A DNA stretch of 64,000 bases from positions 147,081,317 to 147,145,316 of the forward strand of contig CM037584.1 of NCBI GenBank assembly GCA_021018995.1, written 5' to 3'. Made by a program: the position numbers and the translations under genes. The notes beneath the pieces are model-generated. The model did no database searches, was not told the origin of the DNA, and saw only the letters and a program-made list of their open reading frames with translations. The DNA comes from Chloranthus sessilifolius (Eukaryota > Streptophyta > Magnoliopsida > Chloranthales > Chloranthaceae). Position 1 is the stretch's first letter. The number at the start of each line of letters is the position of its first letter. Below are positions 43,373 to 55,841 of this stretch, one piece after another.

Positions 43373-45190
43373 ATGGGTGAAGAACAACCTAGAACATTGA
43401 AGGAATTGAATGCTCCAGATGATTATAGTTCTCCTTTCAGCATTCAATTCCCAGATGTTCAAGGAAACTACGAAATCAAAACTTTCATCATCCAAATGCT
43501 TCCCTCTTTCCATGGGCTTAGCAAGGAAGACCCTTACAAGCAATTGACCAGTTCTTGGCCCTGTGCACGACATTCTCCATTGCTGGTTTGGGACCAGAAG
43601 CCACTAGGTTAAGGCTCTTTCCTTTCTCCTTAAAGGACAGGGCCATGACTTAGTTATCTACTCTCCCAAACAACAACATCACTTCCTGGAAAGACCTCCA
43701 GACAAGATTTCTATCTAAATTTTTCTCAGAGACCAAGATCAGCCAATTGAGGAAGGGCATACTTTCTTTTGCCCAGTCCCCAACTGAAGATTTTAACCAA
43801 TGCTGGGATAGATTTAAAGAGATGCTCAAATAATGTCTTCACCACAAGATCCCTGACTGGCAGCTTGTCCAGAGCTTCTACAATGAGATTGATGAGAAGA
43901 GCAGAGACATGGTAGATGCCTCTTGTGGTGGAACATACATGCATAAAATAGTTGATGAGGCATGGGGCTTGTTCGAGGTCATAAGTGAAAATGCTTTTCA
44001 GAAGATGCCCTCATCTAGAACTGTTCAGGAGCCTCCTCCTAAGCTGGGGCTTGCTAAGACTTCTAAAGGAAAGATGTATGAAGTTAGAGGAAACGATAAC
44101 CTGAGAATGCAGATGGCCAATCTTATTGAAAGACTTGATAAACTTTTGACTGTGGTGCAGCCCAGAATGGCTGCACAAGTGATGGAGGCATGTCTGATAT
44201 GCCAATCTCCATAGTACACAGTGAAAGAGTGTCCATCTGCAGAGCAATACCCTGAGTTTGTAATGAAACAGGCTGCTGCTGCCCAATCTTTTGGACAGCA
44301 ACAATCTGGTGGCTACAATAAAGAACCATATGGATACCAGCACCAAAATGCTGGTTACCAATGGAGAGACCACCCAAATTTGAGGTGGAGGCAAGACAAT
44401 TATATGCAGCCAAAATAGATGTTGGCCTTACCTCAAAGGCCACAGCAGCAGTTTAACCAGGTTTATGCCCCAAGGTCGAATTTCCAACAGCAATAGCCCC
44501 AACAACAAAATCAATTGGTAGTTCCACCACCCCAGCCCCAAAGTGCTTCTTTCGAGGACCAGGTTTTGGCCCAATTGCAAAGCCTTGGACCCTTGAATCA
44601 GACTGTGACTTCTCACAGTCAAAGCATTAAGAAAATAGAAGAGCAGCTTGGCCAAATAGCCAATACTCTGGCTAAAAGAGAGGAGGGTAGGTTGCCAAGC
44701 CAGCCAATAGCCAACCCTAAGGGCCAGTATTCCATTGGAGAAAGCTCCTCAAATTTCGAGGGGGCCAATGCCATCACTGCCCTAAGGTCTGGTAGGCTAG
44801 TAGACAACTAAGTGGGAAAGGAACAAGGAGAGGTCTACCCCAAGAAAATGTCAAGTGGAAGTGATAAAGACTTTGTTAGGGCATATAGTCAAGAACTGTC
44901 TGCTACCCTTCAACAAGGAAAAAATAAAGAGGTTGTAGTTGAGCCTCAGCAGGAGATAAAAATAGATAAAAGAAAAAAATAAAAGTTCAACCATAGGCTT
45001 GCAGCTGAGGAACCAGCAGTACGTCAGCTGCCATTTCCTCAAGCTTTGAGTGACCCTGCCCATTTTGATAAGGGTCAGGCACAGATCGAGGAAATGATAG
45101 AGACCTTTAAGTAGGTCAAAATAAATTTACCCCTGCTTGATGCAATCCGACAGGTTCCAGCCTATGCAAAGTTTCTGAAAGACCTCTGTA
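43373..45190 (+). pseudogene. Athila gag
   Basis: It starts MGEEQPRTLKELNAPDDY and shows Athila gag blocks such as MLPSFHGLSKEDPYKQL, LVQSFYNEIDEKSRDMVDAS and GLFEVISENAFQ. A zinc-knuckle-like segment CLICQSP..TVKECPS is followed by a Gln-rich tail and GANAITALRSGR. The frame is broken by stops near 43,611, 44,212, 44,416, 44,493, 44,809, 44,981 and 45,111 and by frameshifts around 43,540-43,900. The product would be the structural polyprotein. Confidence 0.85.
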
Positions 45191-45216
45191 CTCAGAAAAG
45201 AAAGGCCAGAGGCCAT

Positions 45217-45760
45217 TTGTCCAAAAAGGTCTTTGCGACTGATACAGTTAATTCTGTATTAACCATGACAATGCCTGATAAGTTGCAAGACCCAAGGATA
45301 CCCACTATTCCCTGTATTATTGGGGACCACACAATTGGGAGGGCCCTTTTGGACCTTGGAGCCAGTGTTAACCTGCTACCATACAATGTGTATCAGCAGC
45401 TAGGTTTGGGGGAGCTCAAGCCCACCCCCATTGTTCTTTTGATGGCTGATAGGTCTGAGAGGAAACTCATGGGAGTGGTTGAGGATGTTCTAGTGGGGGT
45501 AGACAAGTTCTTCTAGCCTGTAGAATTCCTTGTGTTGGACATTGGTTGCAGCAAGAGTACATCCCCAATACCTATTATTCTGGGCAGACCATTCTTGGCC
45601 ACTGCCAATGCATACATTCAATGCAGGTCCGGGATCATAGAGGTCACTTTCGGACATATAAAAGTTGAGCTTAATGTGTACAACAGTGCAAAGTACCCTC
45701 AGCTAGACAATGAGGAATGCTTTGCAGTGGATGTACTAGAAGAAATTATTGAAGAAGAAC
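45217..45760 (+). pseudogene. Athila aspartic protease
   Basis: ALLDLGASVNLLPYNVYQQL contains the D-L-G-A active site typical of Athila proteases. ILGRPFLATANAYI forms the C-terminal strand. One in-frame TAG at 45,514-45,516 interrupts it. Confidence 0.88.
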
Positions 45761-46079
45761 TGCCCACTCTGCTGGAGTGGAGCAATATTATCACTGATTT
45801 AACTGAAGTTTGGAACATGGTGAAGGAAGGAAGCCTAAATTTAATGCCAGAAGACATATCCCTAGTAAGGTCTTCTGTGGGCTTAGTGCAGCATTCCAAT
45901 TGGAAACCTACATTGCTGCCCCTTCCCCCTACCAACAATACACCAATCCTGCCATCCATTCAACAAGCCCCTAATCTGGAACTCAAGAAGCTTCCAAAGA
46001 CATTGAAGTATGCTTTCCTCGAGAATGATAAGAAACTTCCTGTGATTATCTCCTCTTCTCTTATCAGTGAGCAAGAGGA

Positions 46080-47029
46080 GGAATTGCTAACAGTTTTGAG
46101 AAAGAACAAGAAAGAAATTGGCTGGACCATTGCTGATCTAGGAGGGATTGATGCATCAATCTGTATGCATAGAATTCATCTAGAGGAGGGCTCAACACCC
46201 TTCAGGGAAATGCAGAGGAAATTGAATCCTTACATGCAAGAAGTGGTTCTGAAAGAAATCATTAAATTACTGGATGTTGGGGTAATTTACCCCATCTCTG
46301 ATTCTGAATGGGTGGCACCAATCCAGGTGGTACCCAAGAAATCTGGCATAACAAATGATCTGTCGACTCTAAAGTTGAGATCACCAGGAGACCCTTTGGT
46401 GGAGAGTTTGCATCGATTATCGAAAACTCAACTCCAAGACCAGAAAAGACCACTTCCCTCTCCCCTTTATTGATCAAATTTTGGATAAGTTGGCTGGGAA
46501 AGGTTTTTACTGTTTTCTTGATGGGTACTCAGGGTACAACCAGATCCCTCTGCACCCTCTGGATCAAGAGAAAACTACTTTTACTTGTCCTTTTGGCACC
46601 TTTGCTTACAGAAGGATGTCTTTTGGACTGTGTAATATCCAAGCCACCTTTCAGAGGTGTATGTATGCCATTTTTTCTGATATGATTGACAAATTCTTGG
46701 AAATTTTCATGGATGATTTTTTGGTTTATGGGGATAGCTTTGACCAATGTCTACAACACCTCCATCAGGTCTTACAGAGATGTGAAGAGACCAATTTGGT
46801 CTTAAGTTGGGAGAAGAGCCACTTCATGGTAACACAGGGAATTGTGTTGGGCCATGTAGTCTTTAAAGATGGAATTGAGGTAGACAAGGCCAAAGTTGTC
46901 CTCATTAAAAATTTGCCCCATCTGAGAACAGTCAAGCAAATCAGATCCTTCCTTGAACATGCTGGATTCTACAGGAGGTTTATCAAAGACTTCAGTAAAA
47001 TTGCTAAACTATTGTGCCACCTGCTCTGC
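46080..47029 (+). pseudogene. Athila reverse transcriptase
   Basis: The frame reads EWVAPIQVVPKKSGI, then a frameshift near 46,370, then CIDYRKLNSKTRKDHFPLPF, the TCPFGTFAYRRMSFGLCN block and the catalytic FMDDFLVYG at about 46,708-46,734. The thumb block KQIRSFLEHAGFYRRFIKDF follows. A TAG at 47,030-47,032 marks the edge of RNase H. Confidence 0.9.
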
Positions 47030-47032
47030 TAG

Positions 47033-47520
47033 GATGTGCCCTTTGGCTTCTCTGCTAAATGTTTGAAGGCTTTTGAAACTCTAAAAATTTGTCTCACCTC
47101 TGCCCCTGTACTCCAAACACCTGACCATACCTTGCCCTTTGAATTGATGTGTGATGCATCTGACTTGGCAAAAGGTGTTGTCCTGGGCCAGAGAAAAGAT
47201 AAGCTGCCTGTGGTCATTGCATATCTCAGCAAATCACTTGCTGAAGCTCAACTGAACTCCACAACCACTGAGAAAGAGCTTCTGGCAGTGGTTTTTACTG
47301 TGGACAAATTTAGACTTTACCTACTTGGGTCTAAAACTATCATCTTCACTGACCACTCAGCATTAAAGTACCTACTGTCCAAGAAGGATGCAAATCCCAG
47401 ATTGATTAGATGGATACTCCTGTTGCAGGAGTTTGACATCGAAATCAAGGACAAGAAGGGTGTAGAAAATGTGGTGGCTGACCACTTGTCTAGAATTATG
47501 TTGGAGAAAGGTGTTGATGA
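47033..47520 (+). pseudogene. Athila RNase H
   Basis: Acidic motif residues are visible in [29 protein letters not shown] and [13 protein letters not shown]. The domain ends at [12 protein letters not shown]. This part is open in one frame. Confidence 0.88.
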
Positions 47521-48870
47521 CCTTGCTACAAATGATGTATTCCCGGATGAACAACTGTTTGCCATCCAATCTTTAGTTCCTTGGTATGCACATATTGTCA
47601 ATTATCTAGTTATAGGTAAGATTCCTGCCCATTGGACAAAAATGGACAAAGCCCTATTTTTCTCACAGGTCAAATTCTTTTTCTGGGAGGAACTTTACTT
47701 GTACAAGTATTGTGCATACCAAATCATTCAAAAATATGTTCCCGAAAGTGATACCCCCAGTATTCTGGCCATGTGCCATGAAAATGCCTGTGGGGATCAC
47801 TTTAGTGAGAAAAATAGCTGACAAAGTGTTGCAGTGTGGTTTCTATTGGCCTTCCCTTTTCAGAGATGCCCATACACACTGCAAGGCCTGTGAAAGATGT
47901 CAGAAACTAGGAGGGCTGTCTAAACGAAATTCAATGCCCTTACAGCCCATCCTTGTTGTAGAACTGTTTGATGTGTGGGATATTGATTTTATGGGCCCCT
48001 TTCCTCCTTCAAATGGCTTTCATTTCATCTTAGTGGCAGTGGACTATGTTTCCAAATGGGTAGAAGCCATTGCCACAAGAACTAATGATAATCAGGTTGT
48101 CCTCAAGTTCATAAAGCAGAATATCTTCTCCAGATTTGGTACCCCTAAAACCATTATCAGTGATGGGGGGAGCCATTTCTGTAACAGAAATTTTGAGAGC
48201 TTGCTCAAGAAATATTCTGTCACCCATAGGACTGCTACTCCCTACCACCCACAAAACAGTGGGCAAGTTAAAATTTCAAATAGGGAGATCAAGCATATCC
48301 TTGAGAAGACTGTGAGGACTGATAGGAAGGATTGGGCTGACAAGCTTAATGATGCACTGTGGGCTTATAGGACTGCCTATAAGACTCCCATTGGTATGTC
48401 CCCATTCAGACTGGTCTATGGCAAAGCCTGTCATCTCCCAGTGGAGTTAGAACACAGGGCCTATTAGGCCATCAAACATTTGAATCTAGATCTAACTTCT
48501 GTTGGTCTTCACAGGTTGCTGCAGCTGTCCGAATTGGAAGAACTAAGGATGGATGCGTATGCCAATGCCAAGATCTACAAGGAAAGGTTCAAAACTTTCT
48601 TTGACAAATGACTGTTGAGAAAGAGTTTCATTGCTGGTGATAAGGTTTGGTTGTTTAACTCCAAACTTAAGTTTTTTTCGGGCAAATTGAAATCCAGATG
48701 GGAAGGTCCTTACATTGTCATGCATGTTTCCCCATCTGGTGCTGTGGAAATCAAGGATCCCAAGTCTGGGAGAACCTTGAAAGTGAGAGGCTTAAGCCTT
48801 GTTTTGAAAAACCTGTTGAACCAATGGACACCATTCACCTTTAAGGAGATCCTTCTTCAAATTGATCAAC
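47521..48870 (+). pseudogene. Athila integrase with catalytic Glu changed to Lys
   Basis: The zinc-binding segment ([12 protein letters not shown]) and core blocks [15 protein letters not shown] and [14 protein letters not shown] carry two catalytic aspartates. The third block reads [16 protein letters not shown]. Position 48,270-48,272 is AAA where Athila integrases have glutamate, so the active site is lost. There is a frameshift near 47,800 and stops at 48,465 and 48,608. The C-terminal GKLKSRWEGPYIV block resembles the GPF/Y module. Confidence 0.88.
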
Positions 48871-48998
48871 AGGTGTGTCATTACTGTATCATATGTATGT
48901 TGTTTTTGGTTGATTTATCTTGCTTTCTTTTGTTTCTATTCTTTAGGATTTGTTCGTGGTCTTATCTGAATCTAGACCAATCTGTTTTAAACTTTTGA

Positions 48999-49958
48999 TG
49001 CATGGTTTCATTCTTATTGTTTTTCAATTGATAGCTTCTGTTGCATGCCTAATGTGGGAGGTTGTTTTTGATTGGATGATTGAGTTTTCATGTGTTTAGA
49101 TGTAGCCATAGGAGAGAGTCATGCCCAGGATCCAACCACAAGCAAACAGGAAAAGGGGCAGAACAGAGAGCACATGCTCTCTGTTTTATACCTTACTCTC
49201 GTTGGGTTCAAAATGAAAGCCTGAGAGACTATCGCGAGATTCAAAAGCTATCGTTGGTTAAAAAGGAAGCTTGGGAGCATGTCGCGCAGTTTGCATAGAA
49301 ACATTCAATGCCTATCGCGAGATTCATGTGTACCTGACAACCTCTCGCGCGGTCCACATCGAGCTATTCAGTAGTTATCGCGAGATTATCAGGCTGTCAC
49401 GAGGTTCACAAGGTAAACTGGGAGACTCTCGCGCAATTCAATAGAAATACTTCATTTACTGTCGCAAGATTCTAAGTCTGTCGCGAGATTCAAAATGAAC
49501 CTCAGAGCTTTTCGTGCAATCCAAAAGAGACCTAGGAGCCGCTCGCACAATTCACATGAATTAACCTCACTTTGTCGCGTGCTCCAAGGACAACTTGAGA
49601 GATCGTCGCGCAATCTAGATTTAATCAACACCTTCGCTAGGTTCATTTCCAAACCTGCGACCAGATGTTTCAAAGCGCATCGAGCTTCGTGATAAGTATT
49701 TCAACCCCGCGCTTTGTCCCTTTTTCATTATTTTCATCCTTCTTCCCTCTGCGAAACCCTAGCTTTTGGATCTCTCCCCTCTCCCCTCCAGCATCACTCC
49801 TACAACTCATCATTCACTGTATAAATCTACGGAGTTGTTCCTAATACCACCCCCTTCCATTGCTCTCTGCTCAGAGATCTTGAGGTGCCCTGTGTGTCAA
49901 ATCAAACCAAACCCTAGATTTCAGCCTCCGTTTCTCGTACTATAGGACAGAGTTAGAC
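48999..49958. other. E3 spacer between pol and the envelope-position ORF
   Basis: No gene is seen. 49,220-49,690 holds about fourteen TCGCGAGATTC or TCGCGCAATTC motifs spaced roughly 25-45 bp apart. 49,700-49,958 is a pyrimidine-rich leader before the ATG at 49,959. Confidence 0.6.
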
Positions 49959-52900
49959 ATGGCTCCAAAAACTGCACAGAAGAGAAAAGGAAAGGATAAG
50001 GACCTTGCAAAGACCACCCCTAAAAAGGCCAAGACTTCAAAGTCCCCCAAAAAAGGAAAGGAAGTGGTTGAGGAGGCGGCAGTACCAACCACTAAGTTCT
50101 CTACTCCTTCTGAGTTCATGGAGTCAATTCCATTGGAGCCTGAAACAGCCTTTGATGTACCATTTTTTGAGAAAGAACCTCTCTCTGCCCCTGCAGTACA
50201 ATTTATGAGCAAAGCGGGCCTGCTGTCATTGATGAGAGGAATTCCAGCACTAGCCTACCCCAGGCTAGTGCAGCTATTTTATTAGCACATCAAGGTCAAG
50301 AAGGACAACGATGGACAAGGGTGCTTGCTGGTGCTGATTGACGACTTTGATATGTTAGTGGGTCCTAAGATGATCGCTGAAGTGTTGGGCATCCCAGCAA
50401 CATTCGACCTTGGCTGTGGATATGGCCCCCCTCTGAGTGCATCGATTGATACAATTACACGGGCCCTAACTAGAGGATTAAAAGCCACAGGGGACTCAAT
50501 CAAAAGGAGAGAATTGGAACCTGAACTCCTGTTCATTGACCAGGTCCTGCGAAAGAACATATATTGCTTAAGACATCAACAGTAAAGGAGAACCCCCATT
50601 GCGGATGATGTCTATTCTTTCCACTTGGGCCATGGCTTCCATGCAGTCTAGCTAATTTTTGAGGCAATGAAAGATGTAGTGGAGAAGTTAAGGTCAAACA
50701 AGAAGCCTCACACTCTACCCTATGCAAGAATCATTACCTTGCTGCTGATCAAGGGGGGATACAAGATAAGAAAGACTGAGCAGACCACCACCCTTACCCC
50801 TACTACCTTTGCCAAGAGGTAATGGAGAATCAGCAGGAGTTTGATGGGGGGCCAGAAAAAGAAACAAGCTAAGGCTCAGGCCCTGCCCAAGCAAGCAGAA
50901 GAGGTAGCTAGATCAGGGTCTACCCCTGCTACAAAGGAGGTGCCCCCAGAGCTTATCACTTCCATAGCTGCAGCAGCACCTGTTACCCCTGCGTCCACCA
51001 CTCTTCTTGCATCTATCTCTCACCCCCCTCTATTTCCATTCTCCATGCCCACTCCCCCTTCACATGTGCTTGATCCGTGGGAGGACTCACCATCCCCTAC
51101 CTTACCTCAGTACACAGCCACAATTCCCCCCTCATCTCTACCTAAGCCTACCAGCCCTCCACTCATCTCCTACAAAAAATGAAAGACCACTGAGACCATC
51201 CCAACCATCTCTCAGACACCACCCTCAATCCCTTCTATCCCCATTGACACACCCCACCTTGCAGAAACCACCACCCCAGCCATATCTACTACACCCTCCC
51301 TCATAGACATTGACGTAACCCTTAACACATCCATAGGCTTTCAAGCCTTTATATCTACCTTCCTTGAAACAATACCATCCTACTACACCCCTCTCCCAGA
51401 CTCCCAACTACCTCATAGCACCACTCCCCAGAACCCCACTCTTCCCCTCCCTCCACTTTTCATCATGTACCTTCCTCACCTTTCCAACCAGTACCCTCTT
51501 CTTCACAAACCCAACCTTCTATCCCTGACATACTACCCCTTATCCTTTCCCTTATCCAAGATATTCAAGCCCAACTATCCACCAATACCCAAAAATAGGA
51601 TCAGATGCAAACTGAACTCACCTCCATCCAATCCACCCTACACACCTTAACCAATCCACCCATCCCTCCACCACCCACTTCACCCCCTCTGGTCTTGTTC
51701 AATGACAAAGATACCCAAACAGATTTCTCTCCTGACTCCCAACCCCCTCCACCACCCACATTCCCTCTTCCACCCCCATTTCCTTTCATTCCTTTCACCA
51801 TTCCCATTTCCCCACCACCCCTACACCCTCTGCGCCTACCCCATTCTCATTTCCCCCTATACCCTCCATTCCATCTCTTATCCTACCACCTCCAACATTC
51901 ACTAACAAAAAGACACAGACTGACCCATAACTTATCTCCCTTCCCCCTCAAATAGACCTACCCACTGTTACCCCACCACCTCCCCCCCAGGACCAAGCAC
52001 ACTTTGCTCCTTCCACCTCCTATCTTCCCATCCCCCCAAAACATCATTTTTATAGCCCTCCCTACCTCACCATCCTCCATCACATGAGGGATAATATTTA
52101 CCTGAGGAAGGATGTCCTGAGGGGCATGGCCAAGCTTCGCCAATCAATTGAGACCCCCCTGCTGGAGCAGATTGATAAAATGATGGAGGAACACTGATAG
52201 CAACTTCTGGGCATCTCATTGGGGTGGACTAACATTTTGGATGCCTATCAAAAGGCCAAGGCTACATCTACTTATCATCAGATAAATTGGGAGTATGAGA
52301 AATCCAATGCTGCTGCAGCGAATGCCCGGGCAAGAATGCTTGAAAAACGGCTTAACAATGCACAGGAGATCCAAAAAATCTAAAAGGAGATCCATGAGAC
52401 TGACATCCTCAAACATCAAATCCAAATAGCCTCATTGGAATCCGAGACTCTTGGAAATGTCCCCTCAGAGTCAATTCCCCATCTCTATTCACATGCCTGA
52501 GCCTGAGCCAACTACTACTCCAGCTCCACCTACCCAGTCTGCGGAGGCACAACCTAAGCTCCAGCAAGTCAAAGGAAAAGCTCTTGCTTCACCTCCTACG
52601 GAGCAGCCTCCAACTACAGAGCAACCTACCCTTACCACGGCCTCTGCTGAACCACCACAGAAGTAAACTTATCCTCAGCGAAGGAAAGTCACTGCTAAGA
52701 GGTCTGCTCCCAAAGCTGTCCCTTTAAAAATTGGCAAAGAGCCTGCTGCCCAGTCTGAAGAGGCACAGTCCCCTGCCCAACCTGAGTCCACTGGAAAAGG
52801 GAAATCCCTAATGGATCCCACTGAGGAAGCCAAAGCTAACGGAAAAGGGAAATCCCCAGTGGTCTCCACAGCAGAAGCAGAAGCAAAGGCAAAGGGAAAG

Positions 52901-53143
52901 GAAAATCCCCTGCCACCCCCCTGCTAAGTGCAAAGGAAAAGCCCCTCAAGAACCCAAGGAATCAAAAGCTCCCAAGCCACCAAAAGTAAGGGTGAGGGCA
53001 CCTAAAGTTCCAATTGCATAAAAAATATCAGCAGAAAAGAAAAAGGAAAGGGAGGAAAAGAAGAAACAGGACAGAGCTGCCCTTAACGCACAGGCTAAAA
53101 GGATGGGCTGGGATTTCCTTACAGATTTGGAATCAGATTAGAT
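49959..53143 (+). pseudogene. Envelope-position ORF of the Athila element
   Basis: The ORF opens MAPKTAQKRKGKDKDLAKTT with Lys-rich nuclear-signal-like sequence. A folded region (50,220-50,820) follows, with PRLVQLFY, LLVLIDDFDMLVGPKMIAEV, LFIDQVLRKNIYCLR and YARIITLLLIKGGYKI. It resembles the 'putative plant transposon protein' domain found after pol in Athila-type elements. Next come a long Pro/Thr/Ser-rich stretch (50,840-51,960), a helical segment (52,080-52,460) and a basic Lys/Pro tail to FLTDLESD. Many stops and frameshifts interrupt it. I see no signal peptide or membrane span, so calling it an envelope would rest only on position. Confidence 0.75.
51010..51960. repeat. Pyrimidine-rich low-complexity tract
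   Basis: The plus strand is almost entirely C and T with A (CCACCC, CCTCC, CTTCC runs) across nearly 1 kb, encoding a Pro/Thr/Ser-rich linker. Several of the stops and frame changes in the ORF lie here. Confidence 0.8.
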
Positions 53144-53778
53144 TCCAGTTTTTAGATTGTAGATTAGGTTTTGCTTCTTGTAACTAAATTTGTAAATACT
53201 TTCTCCCACTTCAATAGAATCTCTAGTTTTTGTCTATTGCTCTGTTTTGTGTGCTTGTTCTGTTTGATAGTTTTCATTGTGTTCTTTTTTGTCATACATG
53301 AGAGATGATTTTAGGGAGGCTACGTTTCTTTGAAATAGTCATCTATGTGAAGGATAGATGTAGATGGTGGTTGAATAAATCTGTGCAAATACCTGCCTCA
53401 GGGATTTCAATGGCTTCTTCTTCAATTTGATGAGCCATGTTAGGCTGCCTCGCGGAGATCCCTAGCTCAGCTGCGCGAGAAATGTCCTTTACTCATCACT
53501 GATTGTTCTTCGCGAGGATCCCCACGTGATACACTAACCCCTTTAAATATCATGCCTATCTTTACACATTCAGTTAATGCTCATTCTCTTTTCCAAAGAG
53601 TCAGTTGTGTGTTTCTTCTTTCCCCAAACAACTCTCATTTATTGCAAAGTTTGAAAAGGGGCACAATTTCAATTCCGCTGATTCATGTTCCCTCGTCCCC
53701 CTCTTTTAAACCGACTATCAGTCCCTTTTCATCTCATCCCTCCTATTCTTATCCTAGAAGTCCATACCCCCTCACACA

Positions 53779-54025
53779 AATGGCGGATGACAACCCCTTC
53801 GGGTTCCCAATCAAATTCTATCCCATCTGGGAAGATCCCCCACCGCCAAAGGAGCCGGACCCCTTGCAATTTCTCTGGGATGAATTTGACGAGGTCCAGC
53901 GGATCCTCGCCAAGGAGGAAAAGAAAAAGAGAAAAAGAGAGAAGAGAAAAAAGAAGAAGAAAAAAATAGCACTACCTGCATCTCCCCCTCCATCTTCCTC
54001 AAACCCTCCCCCGGCTACACATTGA
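53779..54025 (+). CDS. Small extra ORF downstream of the envelope-position ORF, function unknown
   Basis: The 81-codon segment starts MADDNPFGFPIKFYPIWEDP, continues with EPDPLQFLWDEFDEVQRILA and ends in a long Lys/Arg stretch and a Ser/Pro tail. The open frame extends upstream to an ATG at 53,552, but the compact acidic-then-basic protein most plausibly starts at 53,779. It is intact while every other E3 frame is broken. I do not recognise the family. A CGCGAG motif pair (53,452-53,525) lies upstream, as before the other ORFs, which may mean a separate promoter or leader; that is speculation. Confidence 0.4.
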
Positions 54026-55841
54026 TCCCCCCCCCCCCATTTTGTCTTTTCTTTTTCCATCTTTTTGTCATATTTTCTTTTTATTTTAATGAAAGTTTCT
54101 TTTAGTTCCATACTGTTCCATTTGTATTTTCTGTTTCTCTCTCTTCTTCTGTGTTTATTTCTGTCTGTCTGCTTGGATTCCACTGCTTTTTATCACCTCT
54201 AAACCAGTGAGGGCACTGCTCCGAGTGGTTTGGGGGTGTGGCAGTCTGCCAATAGAATAGTTAATTTTAGTACAGTAATGGTAGTAAAAATGGGATGAAT
54301 AAAGTCAATCTCCACTTAACTTGATACAATGAGGAAACATGTAAAGATTTAAATATTTTTACAGACTTTTGGAAACAGATAAAAGTGATCTTGACACCAC
54401 CATGAAGCCAATATTAGAAATTTTTTTGAGTTAAGTACTCAGCGAGCCTAAAAGGAGAGAAACAGACGAAAATACACCCCATGAGTTAAAATTGAAGACC
54501 ATACCTAGTGAGATTTGGGCCCATCATTTTCTTTTAAAGAGTATTTTTGGCATTATTTCTGCTCTAACGACTGAGCGAATCAAGACTTTTTCACTAGAAG
54601 TTGTACAACTCTAAATCAAAACTAATTGATAGCACTCATGAGACTAAGGAAATGATCCAAGGCCCTCATTTGGACAGTTTGAGCTTAAAAATTAAACCTT
54701 TTAAAATCTGTCCTTTTGCATACACTAGTTGAGCCTTAAAATCATATTTTTTTTTCACAAAAACCAGAAAACTTGCACCTTAACCTCATTACTTGAGTCA
54801 ACCTTACCCTCACTCTGAGAATTCAGAAGATAAAGGAGAAGGAGGTAAAGATATTGAGAATGGTCTAATATTCTGTGAAAGGTGAAGAAAAGCAACTTGT
54901 GAACAGCTGTGTATCAATGGCAGTTGTGTGGCATTTCATCAAAATAATGAATAAAGAAAATAAAAAGAGAAAAAGAAAGAGAAGTCTAGAGAACATCATC
55001 ATCTGAAAATTGAAAAGAAGAGGAGAAGCTGGCCACTTTGTCTCTGAAATAGAAGAGGAAGATGAAATTTTTACTGGAATGAAGGTTGTGAAGTCATGAA
55101 CCACTCCTTACCTTGCTGATTTCTTAATTTGGACTCCGTTTTTACCCCTTTATTCTTTACACCCCTCAGCCATAAGCCACATTACAACCCTTTCAAAAAG
55201 ACCTTGTGGATCCAAAGTCAAATGAGCTGTCATGTGGAGATGAAGAGTTGCCAAATCTATGGTAAAAATCCTTGAAGATGTCAGAAATTAGAAGCTTGGC
55301 CTATGCTCATGCTTGCAAACCCATTTGGGGTCTGCAACTGCTCTTGAGCTGTTGAGAATGAGAACACCCTCAGGTTATTAATGTTGAGAGATAGCCCAAG
55401 TGAGAATTGGGTCTGAATTTAAACCTCATTAGGGAAGTATCCAACCTGGATTTTGAATTAAAGGCAAGCAGAGTATTGATTTTTATACATTAAAATTCTA
55501 ATGTTAAATGAATGGTGGTCAGGCAAACACATGTTAACTTTTAAGTTTTAAATGGCCTGCAAACATTGCTGCAGTTTCCTCTAAGTGTTAAATGGGTGTG
55601 GAATGAAACTTTAAATAATTGAATCTGTGTCGTCATTATCTGCACTATACTTAATTGATTTTAATGGTGAAGTTTGTGGGTGTCTTCACTGAAAACCCTC
55701 AGGAGACTTCATTCCTCCACTAGGGATCACCTAGGGGTTTAAAAGGCTTGGTACATATGCTAAATGTATCTGTGATCCTTACAAAAGTGGCATTTAATTA
55801 TAGCTTTACTAAGGGACTAGCAAAGATTAGGTTTGGGGGTG
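54026..55841 (+). other. E3 3' non-coding region with two polypurine tracts
   Basis: After a run of about 13 C (54,026-54,040) there is no coding frame. GGTTTGGGGGTGTG occurs twice: at 54,227-54,240, and at 55,830-55,843, where it abuts the 3' LTR start TGTTAAG. The second is the expected priming tract; the first is an identical 14-mer 1.6 kb upstream. E4 has the same doubled arrangement. Confidence 0.7.

Noticed and set aside
51010..51960. Separate minus-strand Gly-rich genes opposite the Pro/Thr-rich linker
   Set aside because: The frames merely mirror the pyrimidine bias of the plus-strand linker.
53811..54183. Minus-strand Ser/Phe-rich open frames
   Set aside because: They are shadows of the Lys-rich end of the small plus-strand ORF.
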